Assembly (NCBI GenBank): GCA_002422315.1
Contig: DIUJ01000075.1
Span: 1 to 23,320, forward strand
DNA length: 23,320 nt
Source: Bacteroidetes bacterium UBA6161
Lineage (GTDB): Bacteria > Bacteroidota > Bacteroidia > NS11-12g > UBA955
Direction: 5' to 3'
The translations under genes were made by a program, and so were the position numbers. The notes under the pieces are model-generated. The model did no database searches, was not told where the DNA came from, and saw only the letters and a program-made list of their open reading frames with translations. Position 1 is the first letter of the stretch; the number at the start of each line of letters is the position of its first letter. Positions 15,403 to 23,230 of this stretch are shown piece by piece.

Positions 15403-16290
15403 ATGAAATATTTCTCCGTATTTATCACATTTTTAACTCTTAACTTAAATGCTCAAGAAATAGACAGTACTAAAATTGAAAATTCAATTTTAGACAGTTT
15501 ATATATCTCAGAAGTACAAGACAAAAAGGCTAAAGACAAAGTACTGCATGCCGAACCTCTTTACATAGACTTGATTAGAGACCTAGGCGCACGCAAAGGC
15601 GAAAAAGAATGGAATATTGGAACAGGACTTACAGACAAAATGAGATTTGACGAATACACTGCCTTGGTAGAATACGAATGGGCACCAATAGATAGAGTTG
15701 GTTTGGAAGTGGAACTACCTTTTACTTTCTACTACCATAGAAACAATAGCAACAGCAGTGGTACTCCCAGAAGCAAACTGAACAGTTTAAAACTTGCGGG
15801 GCAATATTCCTTTTATGTTTCGGAAAAAAACAAAACTTCTCTGGCTTTAGGGTATATACAAGAGATAGAACTTGTAGAATTTGTAAAATATGGTAAAGAA
15901 AATTTAATTGAAGGCTATGTATACAATCCCTTTTTTATAGGTGCCAAAAGATGGGGAAACAATTTGCATACACTTGTATATACAGGTCCTGTTTTTCATC
16001 AAAGTAGATTTTCACAAACTATAAGCAGTTCTTTTCAGCTGAACAGCAATTTTCATTACATGATACCAGGAACAAGAAACTTTATAGGGATAGAGTGTAA
16101 TCAAATTTTCCAATCGGGTACAGTAAACTCCGTTTTAAGACCACAAATGAGGGTTAGTATTGCAGACAATTTGATTGTCGGAATTGTTACAGGAATTCCA
16201 GTAAATAACCGCGAGGATGAAAGAATAAGCAGTTTCTTAAGACTTATATACGAACCAGGCCATAAAATAGGGAAACATACTTTTAAATGA
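15403..16290 (+). CDS. Outer-membrane beta-barrel-like protein
   Basis: A 295-residue protein with a signal peptide (about 1-18, ending NAQ). After a charged segment (residues 20-55) it is a run of amphipathic strands with alternating aromatic residues: EWNIGTGL, YTALVEYEWAP, VGLEVELPFTFYYH, LKLAGQYSFYV, TSLALGYIQEI, FFIGAKRW, LVYTGPVFH, FIGIECNQIF, LRPQMRVSI and FLRLIYEPG. That pattern suggests a barrel of roughly ten to twelve strands. The conserved-looking stretch HAEPLYIDLIRDLGARKG lies before the first strand. Its last bases overlap the Crp/Fnr gene by 4 (ATGA), so regulator and barrel protein are coupled. Substrate unknown. Confidence 0.72.
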   Translation: MKYFSVFITFLTLNLNAQEIDSTKIENSILDSLYISEVQDKKAKDKVLHAEPLYIDLIRDLGARKGEKEWNIGTGLTDKMRFDEYTALVEYEWAPIDRVGLEVELPFTFYYHRNNSNSSGTPRSKLNSLKLAGQYSFYVSEKNKTSLALGYIQEIELVEFVKYGKENLIEGYVYNPFFIGAKRWGNNLHTLVYTGPVFHQSRFSQTISSSFQLNSNFHYMIPGTRNFIGIECNQIFQSGTVNSVLRPQMRVSIADNLIVGIVTGIPVNNREDERISSFLRLIYEPGHKIGKHTFK

Positions 16291-16895
16291 TAGATTACTC
16301 TCCTATTCTTAAAAACATTGAAAAACACATTCTCTTATCGGAAGATGAAAAAGAGTTTTTCTTCTCTCTGTTAGAACATAAAACAATTCCTAAAAAAGGG
16401 TTTTTAACCAAAGAAAACCAAACAAGTAAATATACTGCATTTGTTACCAATGGCTGCCTTCGAAGCTATTATATAGACCAAAATGGGTTTGAACATATTT
16501 TACAATTTGCACCACAAGACTGGTGGATTGGCGATATACACAGTTTAATTACACAAAAGCCTGGCCAACTTAATATTGATGCGATTACAAATACTGAAGT
16601 ATTACTACTTTCAACAAATAACCAAGAACTTCTCTATGAAAAAGTCCCTAAATTCGAACGTTTTTTTAGGATTATACTGGAAAAATCTTTGGTATCTTTC
16701 CGCCAAAGGGTTATAGACAACATGAGCCTAAGCGCTGGAGAAAGATACGCTAACTTCTGTAAAACATACCCTAGCCTAATAAATACCCTACCACAAAAAC
16801 AAATAGCTTACTTTATTGGGGTTACCCCAGAATTCTTAAGTAAACTTAGAAGAGATTTTCAAAAAGAAGACAGACATGGAAAAAACTTAATCTAG
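16287..16895 (+). CDS. Crp/Fnr-family transcriptional regulator
   Basis: A 202-residue cytoplasmic regulator. Residues about 25-120 form a cyclic-nucleotide-binding-like barrel (LEHKTIPKKGFLTKEN, FVTNGCLRSYYIDQNG, WWIGDIHSLI); about 145-200 form a winged helix-turn-helix with LPQKQIAYFIGVTPEFLSKLRRDF, whose second half is the recognition helix. There is no Cys cluster for an iron-sulfur site, and the cNMP phosphate-binding Arg motif is not obvious, so the signal is unknown. This is the short type common in Bacteroidota. It overlaps the barrel gene by 4 bases, and its stop codon lies inside an 18-bp palindrome before the pirin gene, a probable target. Confidence 0.9.
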   Translation: MIDYSPILKNIEKHILLSEDEKEFFFSLLEHKTIPKKGFLTKENQTSKYTAFVTNGCLRSYYIDQNGFEHILQFAPQDWWIGDIHSLITQKPGQLNIDAITNTEVLLLSTNNQELLYEKVPKFERFFRIILEKSLVSFRQRVIDNMSLSAGERYANFCKTYPSLINTLPQKQIAYFIGVTPEFLSKLRRDFQKEDRHGKNLI

Positions 16896-16902
16896 ATTAA
16901 GT
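16885..16902. promoter_or_regulatory. Perfect 18-bp palindrome, probable Crp/Fnr operator
   Basis: ACTTAATCTAGATTAAGT reads identically on both strands. Its centre is about 40 bases upstream of the transcription start predicted from the -7 box at 16923-16930, close to the -41.5 of class II Crp/Fnr activator sites. No TTTG -33 element is present, as expected of an activator-dependent promoter. That the upstream-encoded regulator binds here is inference. Confidence 0.65.
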
Positions 16903-16922
16903 ACAAATAGAACTTTAAACAG

Positions 16923-16930
16923 TAATTTTG
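16923..16930 (+). promoter_or_regulatory. -7 promoter element, pirin gene
   Basis: TAATTTTG matches TAnnTTTG; transcription would begin near 16934 with a leader of about 15 bases. The TTG at 16928 is part of this box and is rejected as a start codon. Confidence 0.6.
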
Positions 16931-16948
16931 AAATACAATAAAATTACT

Positions 16949-17842
16949 ATGAATAGAAAAGAGTTTTTCAAAAAAGGAATTTTAGGAACAGGTGCTATTA
17001 TAGCAGCCAATTCTAGCTTTGGGATTATTGCCAATCAAATTGATGAATTAAAAGAGCTAGAACCAATAGCCGACAACCCAAACATTGGTTTTAACCATAT
17101 ACAAAATACAACTTCACAAATCATGAAAAATACTGTACTTCACAAAGCTGCAAGCAGAGGCCATGCAAACCATGGTTGGCTTAACTCCTACCATACCTTT
17201 AGTTTTGCCAATTATTATAACCCAGATAGAATGCACTTTGGCGTACTTAGAGTGCTAAACGACGACACCGTGAGCGCTTCTATGGGTTTTGGGAAACACC
17301 CCCACGACAATATGGAGATAATTAGCATACCCCTTTCTGGCGACCTAGAACACAAAGACAGCATGGGGAATGTTACGGTTATAAAACAAGGAGACATACA
17401 AGTAATGAGCGCTGGAACAGGTATTCAGCATAGTGAATTTAATAAAAACACGAACAAGGATGTAAAATTTCTTCAAATCTGGGTTTTTCCAAATACAAAA
17501 AATGTAATCCCACGATACGATCAAATTACTCTAAACCCTAAAGACAGAGTCAACAAATTACAACAAATACTCTCTCCAAATCCAAAGGATGAGGGAGTTT
17601 GGATTCACCAAAATGCTTGGTTTCACATGGGTAAATTCGAGAACAACAAAAAAATTGACTATAGCCTAAAACTTAAAGGAAATGGCGTATATGCATTTGT
17701 TCTAGAAGGAGAATTTTCTATAAATAATGTTGCCCTTGGCAAACGCGATGGGCTTGGAATATGGGATGTAGAAAACTTGCAAATAGAATCTAAATCCAAC
17801 AATGCAGAAATCCTTTTGATGGAAGTTCCTATGAAGTTTTAG
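16949..17842 (+). CDS. Pirin-family protein with N-terminal export signal
   Basis: A 297-residue bicupin. The pirin body starts at about residue 59 (MKNTVLHKAASRGHANHGW). The metal site is complete: H117 and H119 in GKHPHD, then H161 and E163 in GIQHSEF, with the spacing known from human pirin. Pirins are usually cytoplasmic; some bind iron or act as quercetin dioxygenases. Here 58 extra residues precede it, beginning MNRKEFFKKG with a hydrophobic GTGAIIAA stretch, which looks like a Tat signal with RK in place of RR. Export of a folded metal protein would suit Tat. Translation from the inner ATG at 17123 would instead give a normal cytoplasmic pirin. The promoter carries a palindrome next to the Crp/Fnr gene. 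Confidence 0.92.
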   Translation: MNRKEFFKKGILGTGAIIAANSSFGIIANQIDELKELEPIADNPNIGFNHIQNTTSQIMKNTVLHKAASRGHANHGWLNSYHTFSFANYYNPDRMHFGVLRVLNDDTVSASMGFGKHPHDNMEIISIPLSGDLEHKDSMGNVTVIKQGDIQVMSAGTGIQHSEFNKNTNKDVKFLQIWVFPNTKNVIPRYDQITLNPKDRVNKLQQILSPNPKDEGVWIHQNAWFHMGKFENNKKIDYSLKLKGNGVYAFVLEGEFSINNVALGKRDGLGIWDVENLQIESKSNNAEILLMEVPMKF

Positions 17843-17951
17843 AGCTAAAAAAGCTTTTTGCAGTATCCTGTAAGAAACAACTTTTTGCTTGTAAAATTTT
17901 ATTTTCAATACATTATAACTACATTCGAAGAGTACAATCAAACACTAAAAT

Positions 17952-18239
17952 ATGCTCTTAAAAGAACTTCACCAAAACCCCAAAGGGGTTTCAACTTCGG
18001 TATTATTCCAAGTAGAAAATTGCAAAACCATTGCATTGCAAATAAAAAAAGGCGAAAAACTAAAAGAGCACGAGTCTAAAGTTCCCGCATTGTTGCTTTG
18101 TGTAAGTGGAGAAGCATGGTACGAAGATGAAAAAGGATTTAAACAACTGCTTAGAAATGGAAATTTTATAAACATAGAACCTCTTGTAAAACACTGGATA
18201 ATAGCAAGCAAACTCTCACAATTTGTTCTTATTAGATAG
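17952..18239 (+). CDS. Small single-domain cupin
   Basis: A 95-residue protein with one cupin fold: IALQIKKGEKLKEHES (G34, H40, E41), LLLCVSGEAWYED, a Gly turn (LRNGNFINIEP), and VKHWI with H81 at the second motif. The first motif has one His instead of HxH, so metal binding is uncertain. There is no signal peptide, so it should be cytoplasmic. It lies 109 bases after the pirin gene on the same strand, with no convincing promoter or terminator in the gap, so co-transcription is possible. Ligand unknown. Confidence 0.78.
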   Translation: MLLKELHQNPKGVSTSVLFQVENCKTIALQIKKGEKLKEHESKVPALLLCVSGEAWYEDEKGFKQLLRNGNFINIEPLVKHWIIASKLSQFVLIR

Positions 18240-18354
18240 TATAAACAACTTTTAATGCCATTTTTAAATTAATCTTAAACGAAATCCCCCTTCTTTATTC
18301 ATCTGCTAAAAAATTTATTTGGTCATATTAAAACAAAATATGCTTGTCAATAGT

Positions 18355-18362
18355 TAAATTTG
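18355..18362 (+). promoter_or_regulatory. -7 promoter element, iscS
   Basis: TAAATTTG matches TAnnTTTG; transcription would start near 18366, 34 bases before the ATG. No properly spaced -33 TTTG is seen (one at 18318-18321 is too far). Confidence 0.5.
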
Positions 18363-18370
18363 CAGCTTAG

Positions 18371-18388
18371 AATTAATCTAAATTAATT
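18371..18388. promoter_or_regulatory. Near-palindrome similar to the pirin operator
   Basis: AATTAATCTAAATTAATT pairs at 8 of 9 positions. Its core TTAATCTAAATTAA differs by one base from the core of the perfect palindrome before the pirin gene (TTAATCTAGATTAA). Here it lies just downstream of the predicted transcription start of iscS, a position that suits repression. In such AT-rich DNA chance is a real alternative. Confidence 0.35.
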
Positions 18389-18399
18389 ATACAATTAAA

Positions 18400-19611
18400 A
18401 TGAAACTACCAATTTACTTAGACAACAATGCTACAACGCCCATGGACCCTAGGGTTTTGGAAGCTATGATCCCATATTTTACAGATAGATTTGGCAACGC
18501 AGCCAGCAGAAACCACGCCTTTGGATGGAATGCCGAAGAAGGAGTAGACTATGCTCGCGAACAAGTTGCAAAGCTAATAGGAGCTACGGAGAAAGAAATA
18601 ATTTTCACCTCTGGAGCTACGGAATCCAATAATCTTGCAATCAAAGGGGTTTTTGAAATGTACAGACAAAAAGGAAACCACATTATTACGGTTACTACAG
18701 AACACAAAGCGGTATTAGACACCTGTAAAAGTGTAGAAAAAATTGGTGCTAAGGTTACCTATTTGTCTCCAAACGAAGAAGGACTTATTACCCTACAACA
18801 AATTGAAGAAGCCATTACCCCCGAAACAATCTTAATAAGTGTAATGTATGCCAACAATGAAATAGGCGTGGTACAACCAATGAAAGAAATAGGGGCACTA
18901 GCCAAAGCCAAAGGCATTCTTTTCCATACCGATGCTACGCAAGCAGTGGGTAAAATACCAGTAAATGTAATAGAAGATGGCATAGACCTTTTGTCGTTTA
19001 CTGCACATAAAATGTATGGCCCCAAAGGAATTGGTGCATTGTACGTTCGCAGAAAAAACCCAAGAGTAAAAGTTACCTCGCAAATGGATGGCGGTGGCCA
19101 CGAAAGAGGCATGCGTTCTGGAACCCTAAACGTACCTGGAATAGTGGGTTTTGGAAAAGCTTGCGAAATATGCATGCAAGAAATGGAAAGCGAAGGCAAA
19201 AGACTAAGGATTCTTAGAGACAAATTAGAAAGAGAATTAAGCAAAATAGAGGAATCTTATATAAATGGAAGCGTAGAACACAGATTGCCCCATGTAAGCA
19301 ATATGTCTTTTAAATATGTGGAAGGCGAAGGACTTATTATGGGTGTAAAAGACATCGCAGTGTCCTCTGGTTCTGCATGTACCTCGGCTTCTCTTGAACC
19401 CTCTTATGTACTTAAAGCCCTAGGATTAGACGACGAATTGGCTCACTCTTCCCTTCGTTTTGGATTAAGCAGGTTTACTACGGAAGAAGAAATAGATTTT
19501 GCAATTAACCACGTAAAAACCGCAGTGGAAAAACTACGCGAAATGAGCCCACTTTGGGAAATGTTTAAAGAAGGCATAGACCTTAAAAGCATTGTTTGGC
19601 AAGAACACTAA
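18400..19611 (+). CDS. iscS: Cysteine desulfurase IscS
   Basis: A 403-residue class V aminotransferase-fold enzyme that takes sulfur from L-cysteine as a persulfide for Fe-S cluster and tRNA thiolation pathways. PLP lysine K204 (SFTAHKMYGPKG), PLP-stacking H102 (TTEHKAV), DNNATTP near the start, GGGHERGMRSGT, and the active Cys C327 in VSSGSACTS, one residue from the position in E. coli IscS. The flexible loop carrying the Cys and the C-terminal tail ending LKSIVWQEH are of the IscS (group I) type, which binds IscU. No iscR, iscU or iscA is adjacent, so it stands alone here. It has its own promoter and a strong terminator. Confidence 0.96.
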   Translation: MKLPIYLDNNATTPMDPRVLEAMIPYFTDRFGNAASRNHAFGWNAEEGVDYAREQVAKLIGATEKEIIFTSGATESNNLAIKGVFEMYRQKGNHIITVTTEHKAVLDTCKSVEKIGAKVTYLSPNEEGLITLQQIEEAITPETILISVMYANNEIGVVQPMKEIGALAKAKGILFHTDATQAVGKIPVNVIEDGIDLLSFTAHKMYGPKGIGALYVRRKNPRVKVTSQMDGGGHERGMRSGTLNVPGIVGFGKACEICMQEMESEGKRLRILRDKLERELSKIEESYINGSVEHRLPHVSNMSFKYVEGEGLIMGVKDIAVSSGSACTSASLEPSYVLKALGLDDELAHSSLRFGLSRFTTEEEIDFAINHVKTAVEKLREMSPLWEMFKEGIDLKSIVWQEH

Positions 19612-19640
19612 ATTAATTAGATAACTTTTTTTATAAGACA

Positions 19641-19670
19641 AACCGCATACCTTCAATATGCGGTTTTTTT
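19641..19670 (+). terminator. Intrinsic terminator of iscS
   Basis: AACCGCATA (19641-19649) pairs with TATGCGGTT (19657-19665), a 7-base loop, then a run of T to 19670. The rest of the 270-base gap before the convergent M16 gene shows no gene apart from the second terminator. Confidence 0.92.
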
Positions 19671-19830
19671 ATGTAAGAATTTTAATAGTATATCTTATCT
19701 AATAGCTGAAAAGTTCTCACAGAATACACAGGCGAGCACAGAAAGATCTACCTCCTTTTTATTTACATAAAAGAAAACAAATAGTGGGTTGCTAATATGA
19801 AGAAAATTGGGTTTAGGAAATTTGCTGCAA

Positions 19831-19861
19831 AAAAAAAACGCACTTTGGGAAAGTGCGTTTT
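19831..19861 (-). terminator. Intrinsic terminator of the M16 peptidase gene
   Basis: AAAACGCACTTT (19835-19846) pairs with AAAGTGCGTTTT (19850-19861) around GGG. On the minus strand the hairpin is followed by eight T, 20 bases past the M16 stop codon. Confidence 0.92.
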
Positions 19862-19881
19862 CAATATAATATTTATAAGAA

Positions 19882-22809
19882 TTAGAAACCAAATAACTTC
19901 TCTATGCTTATCTCTTTTACTTTCCCATATTTAATTAAATCACTAGCCGGAACTTTATCTCTAGATGCTAGTACGGTAAGAATATAAGGAGAGTTTGCAA
20001 CATTGTTTCTTTGGAATTCTACCGCTTTTGCTAGGCTAATGTTAGGAAGTTCTCTGAATAAAACTACATTGTTTGGTTCACTTAACCCAAACTTCTGCAT
20101 GTATTTATAAGTAAAATATAAGCTTGTTTTAGTAGTTCTTTCTGTACGAATAGAACTAGCTAGAGATGACATGGCTTGGTTAAAAGCTAGTTCATTTTGA
20201 GGCATGTTAAAGATCAATTCATTCATACTTCCTATTGCTTGATGAATCTTATCTGACTGGGTACCTACATAAGCCACCATTTTACCTTTTTCACCAGGAA
20301 AAGAAGACTGCTGATAACGAGCAAATGTAGAATAAGCAAGAGCCTGTGCTTCTCTAATTTCTTGAAAAACTATAGAACTCATCCCACCACCAAAATATTC
20401 ATTGAATGCAACTGAAACAGGCAATTGGGTTTGGTTGAAAGTAACAGTTGGCTTTTGCCAAGTTACTTCTGCTTGAACCATCTCATAATGAGCAAAGAAA
20501 ACCTCTTGCTTTTTATAATTTTTTGGCTTGTAAACCTGCATCTTAGGAATTTTAGAGAACTTAGAAGGCATACGGTGCAAACTACTTATTTTACCTATAA
20601 TTTGTTCAGATTTAGTTGGACCATAGTACACAATATCGTGAGGAAAATTGGTAATATTTTTAATTATAGATACCAATTCACTTGCTTTAAGAGATTCTAT
20701 TTCTTTGTTTTTAAGCACATTGTTTACGGGATTTTTAGCACCAAACAAAGCATATGCATTGAGTGCATTTCTAATTGCAGACTTGTCTGACAAACTATTC
20801 TCTCTGCTTTTCAAAATTCTATTTTTTAGTTCTGCCAATGCTTCATCGTCAGTTTTAGCTCTAAGAATTAAATGTTCAAAAAGTCTGAGAGCATCTTCGA
20901 AATTTTGTTGTAAGCCTGATAAATATACATAAGAAGATTTAGCTGTTGAGTTTACTCCAAAATCACAACCAAGCTCATAAAATCTAGTACTAATTTGAGA
21001 GGCAGAAAGAGAATCTGTGCCAATAAACTCCAAATATTCTAGGGCTATCGACAATTTTTTATTGTGTTGGTTACCCATTTCTACTACATAATACAATTCA
21101 AATAACTCGTTACGTTGGTTAAGAATAGAATAGAAAGGAGCTGCTCCAATATTTCCTATTTGCATTTCCTTTTTAAAGTCTGGGAAAATAGGGGCCATTT
21201 CATTGGAAGGGGTATCTGTAATGCCAGCTACGAAATCAGAAGTTTTATCTCTATTAACAGGAATTTTTGAAATTTCAGGTTTTTCCATCTTTACTTGTTC
21301 CGCTTTTGCCCCCTGCAACTTATTTACAACTACAAAATCATTAGTATAAAATTCATTTGCAAAGTTCATGATATCTTCTTTCGTAAAATTAGATAATCTG
21401 TAAAGGCTATTTAGTCTATCCATCCAATCTATTCCCAAAACAAATGCATCTACTAAATCGCCAGCTACTCCCCCATTTTCTTCAAAATTTCTAATTTCCG
21501 TTACTATTTCGTTAGTTAAAATCCCTTTTAAAAGAGATTCATCAAAATTTCCTTTTTTAAGATTTTCTATTTGTTCCAACAATAAACTTCTAACCTCTTC
21601 TAGGGTTTGGCCTTGCTTAGCTCCAGCATAAAAATAATGCACACTATAATCCTTTAACACAAGAGGAGAAGAACCAGCCCCAAGCACTTTTTGACTCATA
21701 TTTAGGTTTAAGTCTATAAGTCCTGCACTTGAATTACTTAAAACCAAATCAGTAAGTCTTAACAAATCAGCTTGTCTGGTTCCAGCGCCGGGCATTCTAT
21801 AGCCCATAAAAAGCATTTCCGCGCTTGGGCCTTGAATGTTTATAATTGTAGGTTCACTTTTAGCCACTTCTGGTTCAAATTTAAAATCAGGCAAGGGTTT
21901 TGCTTGCATATACGCAAATTTCTGGGCTATTTGATCTATCGTAGCATCAAAATCCAAGTCGCCAGCCATAATAATACACATATTGTTGGGTACATAGTAG
22001 GTATTGTAATAGTTGCGAATTGCTTTTAAAGATGGATTTTTTAGATGTTCAACAGTTCCTATAGTAGTTTGCTTACCATAGTTGTGGTTTGGAAATAAGT
22101 TGGACAATAAACTTTCAAAAACAAGACTATAATCATTGTCCATAGAAATATTTTTTTCTTCGTAAACAGCTTCTAGTTCGGTATGAAAAAGCCTTAGAAC
22201 AGGTTCTCTAAATCTTTCGGCCTCTATTGTCAACCACCTACTTACTTCGTTGGAAGGTATTTCATTTACATACACTGTTTGTTCAAAGCTTGTGTAAGCA
22301 TTGGTACCACTAGCACCTACTACTTGCATCAACTTATCGTATTCATTTGGAATAGCGAAATTTGCAGCCAATAAACTTACAGAATCAATGGCTTTGTAAA
22401 CTCTTTTTCTGTAAGACTCATCTTTAGTTGAATTATATACTTCGTACAAAGAATCAATTTGGTTTAAAAATATTTTTTCTGAATTATAATCCGCTGTACC
22501 ATATTTGTTTGTGCCTTTAAACAGCATGTGCTCTAAGTAGTGAGCAAGTCCAGTATTTTGCGCTGGATCGTTTTTACTTCCTGCTTTTGTAGCTATATAG
22601 GTCTGAATTTTAGGTTTTTCTCTATTTTGAGATAAAACTACAGTTAAACCATTTGGTAGAACATAAAACCTAGAATTAGAAGGGTCGTTTTGCACATAAG
22701 TGTAGGGGTATTTAACATTAACCACATTGTGTTTTTGCGTAAAATGCTGCTGAGCACAAGCAAAAAAAGTGGAGCCAAGAAAAGCTATACCTAAAAATAC
22801 TTTTTTCAT
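19882..22809 (-). CDS. M16-family zinc metallopeptidase, exported
   Basis: A 975-residue protein made of two M16 halves. Residues 1-20 are a signal ending FACAQ; C18 could be lipidated, but cleavage after ACAQ is equally likely. The active half (about 45-500) has the inverted zinc motif H90-YLE-H94 in GLAHYLEHMLFKGT, with the ELEAVYEEKN glutamates (211-218) downstream, separated by an insertion (about 110-165) common in Bacteroidota members. The second half (about 540-975) lacks HxxEH and is the usual inactive half; it keeps YFGGGMSSIVFQEIREAQALAYS. Such clamshell peptidases degrade peptides in the periplasm. It is encoded alone, convergent with iscS, with a clear terminator. Confidence 0.95.
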   Translation of the reverse strand: MKKVFLGIAFLGSTFFACAQQHFTQKHNVVNVKYPYTYVQNDPSNSRFYVLPNGLTVVLSQNREKPKIQTYIATKAGSKNDPAQNTGLAHYLEHMLFKGTNKYGTADYNSEKIFLNQIDSLYEVYNSTKDESYRKRVYKAIDSVSLLAANFAIPNEYDKLMQVVGASGTNAYTSFEQTVYVNEIPSNEVSRWLTIEAERFREPVLRLFHTELEAVYEEKNISMDNDYSLVFESLLSNLFPNHNYGKQTTIGTVEHLKNPSLKAIRNYYNTYYVPNNMCIIMAGDLDFDATIDQIAQKFAYMQAKPLPDFKFEPEVAKSEPTIINIQGPSAEMLFMGYRMPGAGTRQADLLRLTDLVLSNSSAGLIDLNLNMSQKVLGAGSSPLVLKDYSVHYFYAGAKQGQTLEEVRSLLLEQIENLKKGNFDESLLKGILTNEIVTEIRNFEENGGVAGDLVDAFVLGIDWMDRLNSLYRLSNFTKEDIMNFANEFYTNDFVVVNKLQGAKAEQVKMEKPEISKIPVNRDKTSDFVAGITDTPSNEMAPIFPDFKKEMQIGNIGAAPFYSILNQRNELFELYYVVEMGNQHNKKLSIALEYLEFIGTDSLSASQISTRFYELGCDFGVNSTAKSSYVYLSGLQQNFEDALRLFEHLILRAKTDDEALAELKNRILKSRENSLSDKSAIRNALNAYALFGAKNPVNNVLKNKEIESLKASELVSIIKNITNFPHDIVYYGPTKSEQIIGKISSLHRMPSKFSKIPKMQVYKPKNYKKQEVFFAHYEMVQAEVTWQKPTVTFNQTQLPVSVAFNEYFGGGMSSIVFQEIREAQALAYSTFARYQQSSFPGEKGKMVAYVGTQSDKIHQAIGSMNELIFNMPQNELAFNQAMSSLASSIRTERTTKTSLYFTYKYMQKFGLSEPNNVVLFRELPNISLAKAVEFQRNNVANSPYILTVLASRDKVPASDLIKYGKVKEISIEKLFGF

Positions 22810-22816
22810 AAGCTTG

Positions 22817-22824
22817 CAAAAATA
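22817..22824 (-). promoter_or_regulatory. -7 promoter element, M16 gene
   Basis: CAAAAATA reads TATTTTTG on the minus strand, a full TAnnTTTG match. Its G at 22817 is seven bases before the ATG (22809), so the leader would be only about four bases. Confidence 0.5.
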
Positions 22825-22920
22825 AGTAGAAAATGTATTGTATTTTTATTTTCCATTAAAGTAGCTAAAAAACATATTAAAATTAAAAAATTAACTATTT
22901 TAGGACAAGTCAATTAAGCT

Positions 22921-22933
22921 AGGCTTTCAGCCT
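22921..22933. repeat. REP-like hairpin, left copy
   Basis: AGGCTTTCAGCCT forms a 5-bp stem with loop TTC. It is preceded by ATTAAGCT, as is the inverted right-hand copy. The same 13 bases occur at 22990-23002 and 23082-23094. Confidence 0.8.
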
Positions 22934-22958
22934 GTGGTGCTTGTACTTTGTCAAATAA

Positions 22959-22977
22959 CCTAAGGCCTTGCCTTAGG
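22959..22977. repeat. Hairpin CCTAAGG / CCTTAGG
   Basis: CCTAAGGCCTTGCCTTAGG: a 7-bp stem with loop CCTTG. It is the inverted partner of the hairpin at 23150-23168. Confidence 0.75.
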
Positions 22978-22983
22978 CTAGAC

Positions 22984-23043
22984 TAAGCTAGGCTTTCAGC
23001 CTGTGTAAGTACAGTCAATCATCCGCTACCTCGCCCTGAAAGG
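22984..23043 (+). repeat. 60-base direct repeat, copy 1
   Basis: Identical over 60 bases to 23076-23135. It begins TAAGCTAGGCTTTCAGCC and ends CTCGCCCTGAAAGG, so each unit carries CTTTCAG at one end and its reverse complement CTGAAAG at the other. In this copy the final hairpin is broken (AGGAA follows where the other copy has AGGGC). Confidence 0.95.
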
Positions 23044-23075
23044 AAAATTTACACTCAGGAAAACGATTGAGAAAT

Positions 23076-23135
23076 TAAGCTAGGCTTTCAGCCTGTGTAA
23101 GTACAGTCAATCATCCGCTACCTCGCCCTGAAAGG
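23076..23135 (+). repeat. 60-base direct repeat, copy 2
   Basis: Exact copy of 22984-23043, 92 bases further on with 32 bases between. It ends in an intact hairpin GCCCTGAAAGGGC (23125-23137). Exact identity points to recent duplication or gene conversion. Confidence 0.95.
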
Positions 23136-23149
23136 GCAACTTATCTCCG

Positions 23150-23168
23150 CCCAAGGCAAGGCCTTGGG
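23150..23168. repeat. Hairpin CCCAAGG / CCTTGGG
   Basis: CCCAAGGCAAGGCCTTGGG: a 7-bp stem with loop CAAGG, the reverse complement of the loop at 22966-22970. The third stem pair is C:G here and T:A in the other copy, a paired change. Confidence 0.75.
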
Positions 23169-23193
23169 GTATAAAAAAGCAACGACAATCTAC

Positions 23194-23206
23194 GCCCTGA
23201 AAGGGC
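23194..23206. repeat. REP-like hairpin, right copy, inverted
   Basis: GCCCTGAAAGGGC, 5-bp stem, loop GAA. Read on the minus strand it follows ATTAAGCT, like the left copy at 22921, but with three changed stem pairs. It also occurs at 23125-23137. Confidence 0.8.
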
Positions 23207-23230
23207 AGCTTAATCTACATAGCTACACTG

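Noticed and set aside
16928..16930. TTG as start of the pirin protein
   Set aside because: It is the end of a TAnnTTTG promoter box; the ATG at 16949 starts directly at the export signal.
17843..17875. AGCTAAAAAAGCTTTTTGC after the pirin gene as a terminator
   Set aside because: The possible stem is only A/T plus two G:C pairs and no clean T run follows, so it is not convincing.
18759..19244. Open frame of 161 codons opposite iscS
   Set aside because: It is antisense to the conserved PLP-binding region; no signal, motif or promoter supports it.
19695..19892. Open frame of 65 codons on the minus strand
   Set aside because: It runs through the M16 terminator hairpin and has no recognisable protein character.
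22984..23135. Possible CRISPR: direct repeats with a 32-base interval
   Set aside because: Only two full copies, the repeat is 60 bases, it contains hairpins at both ends, and there is no cas gene. It fits a REP-like unit better.
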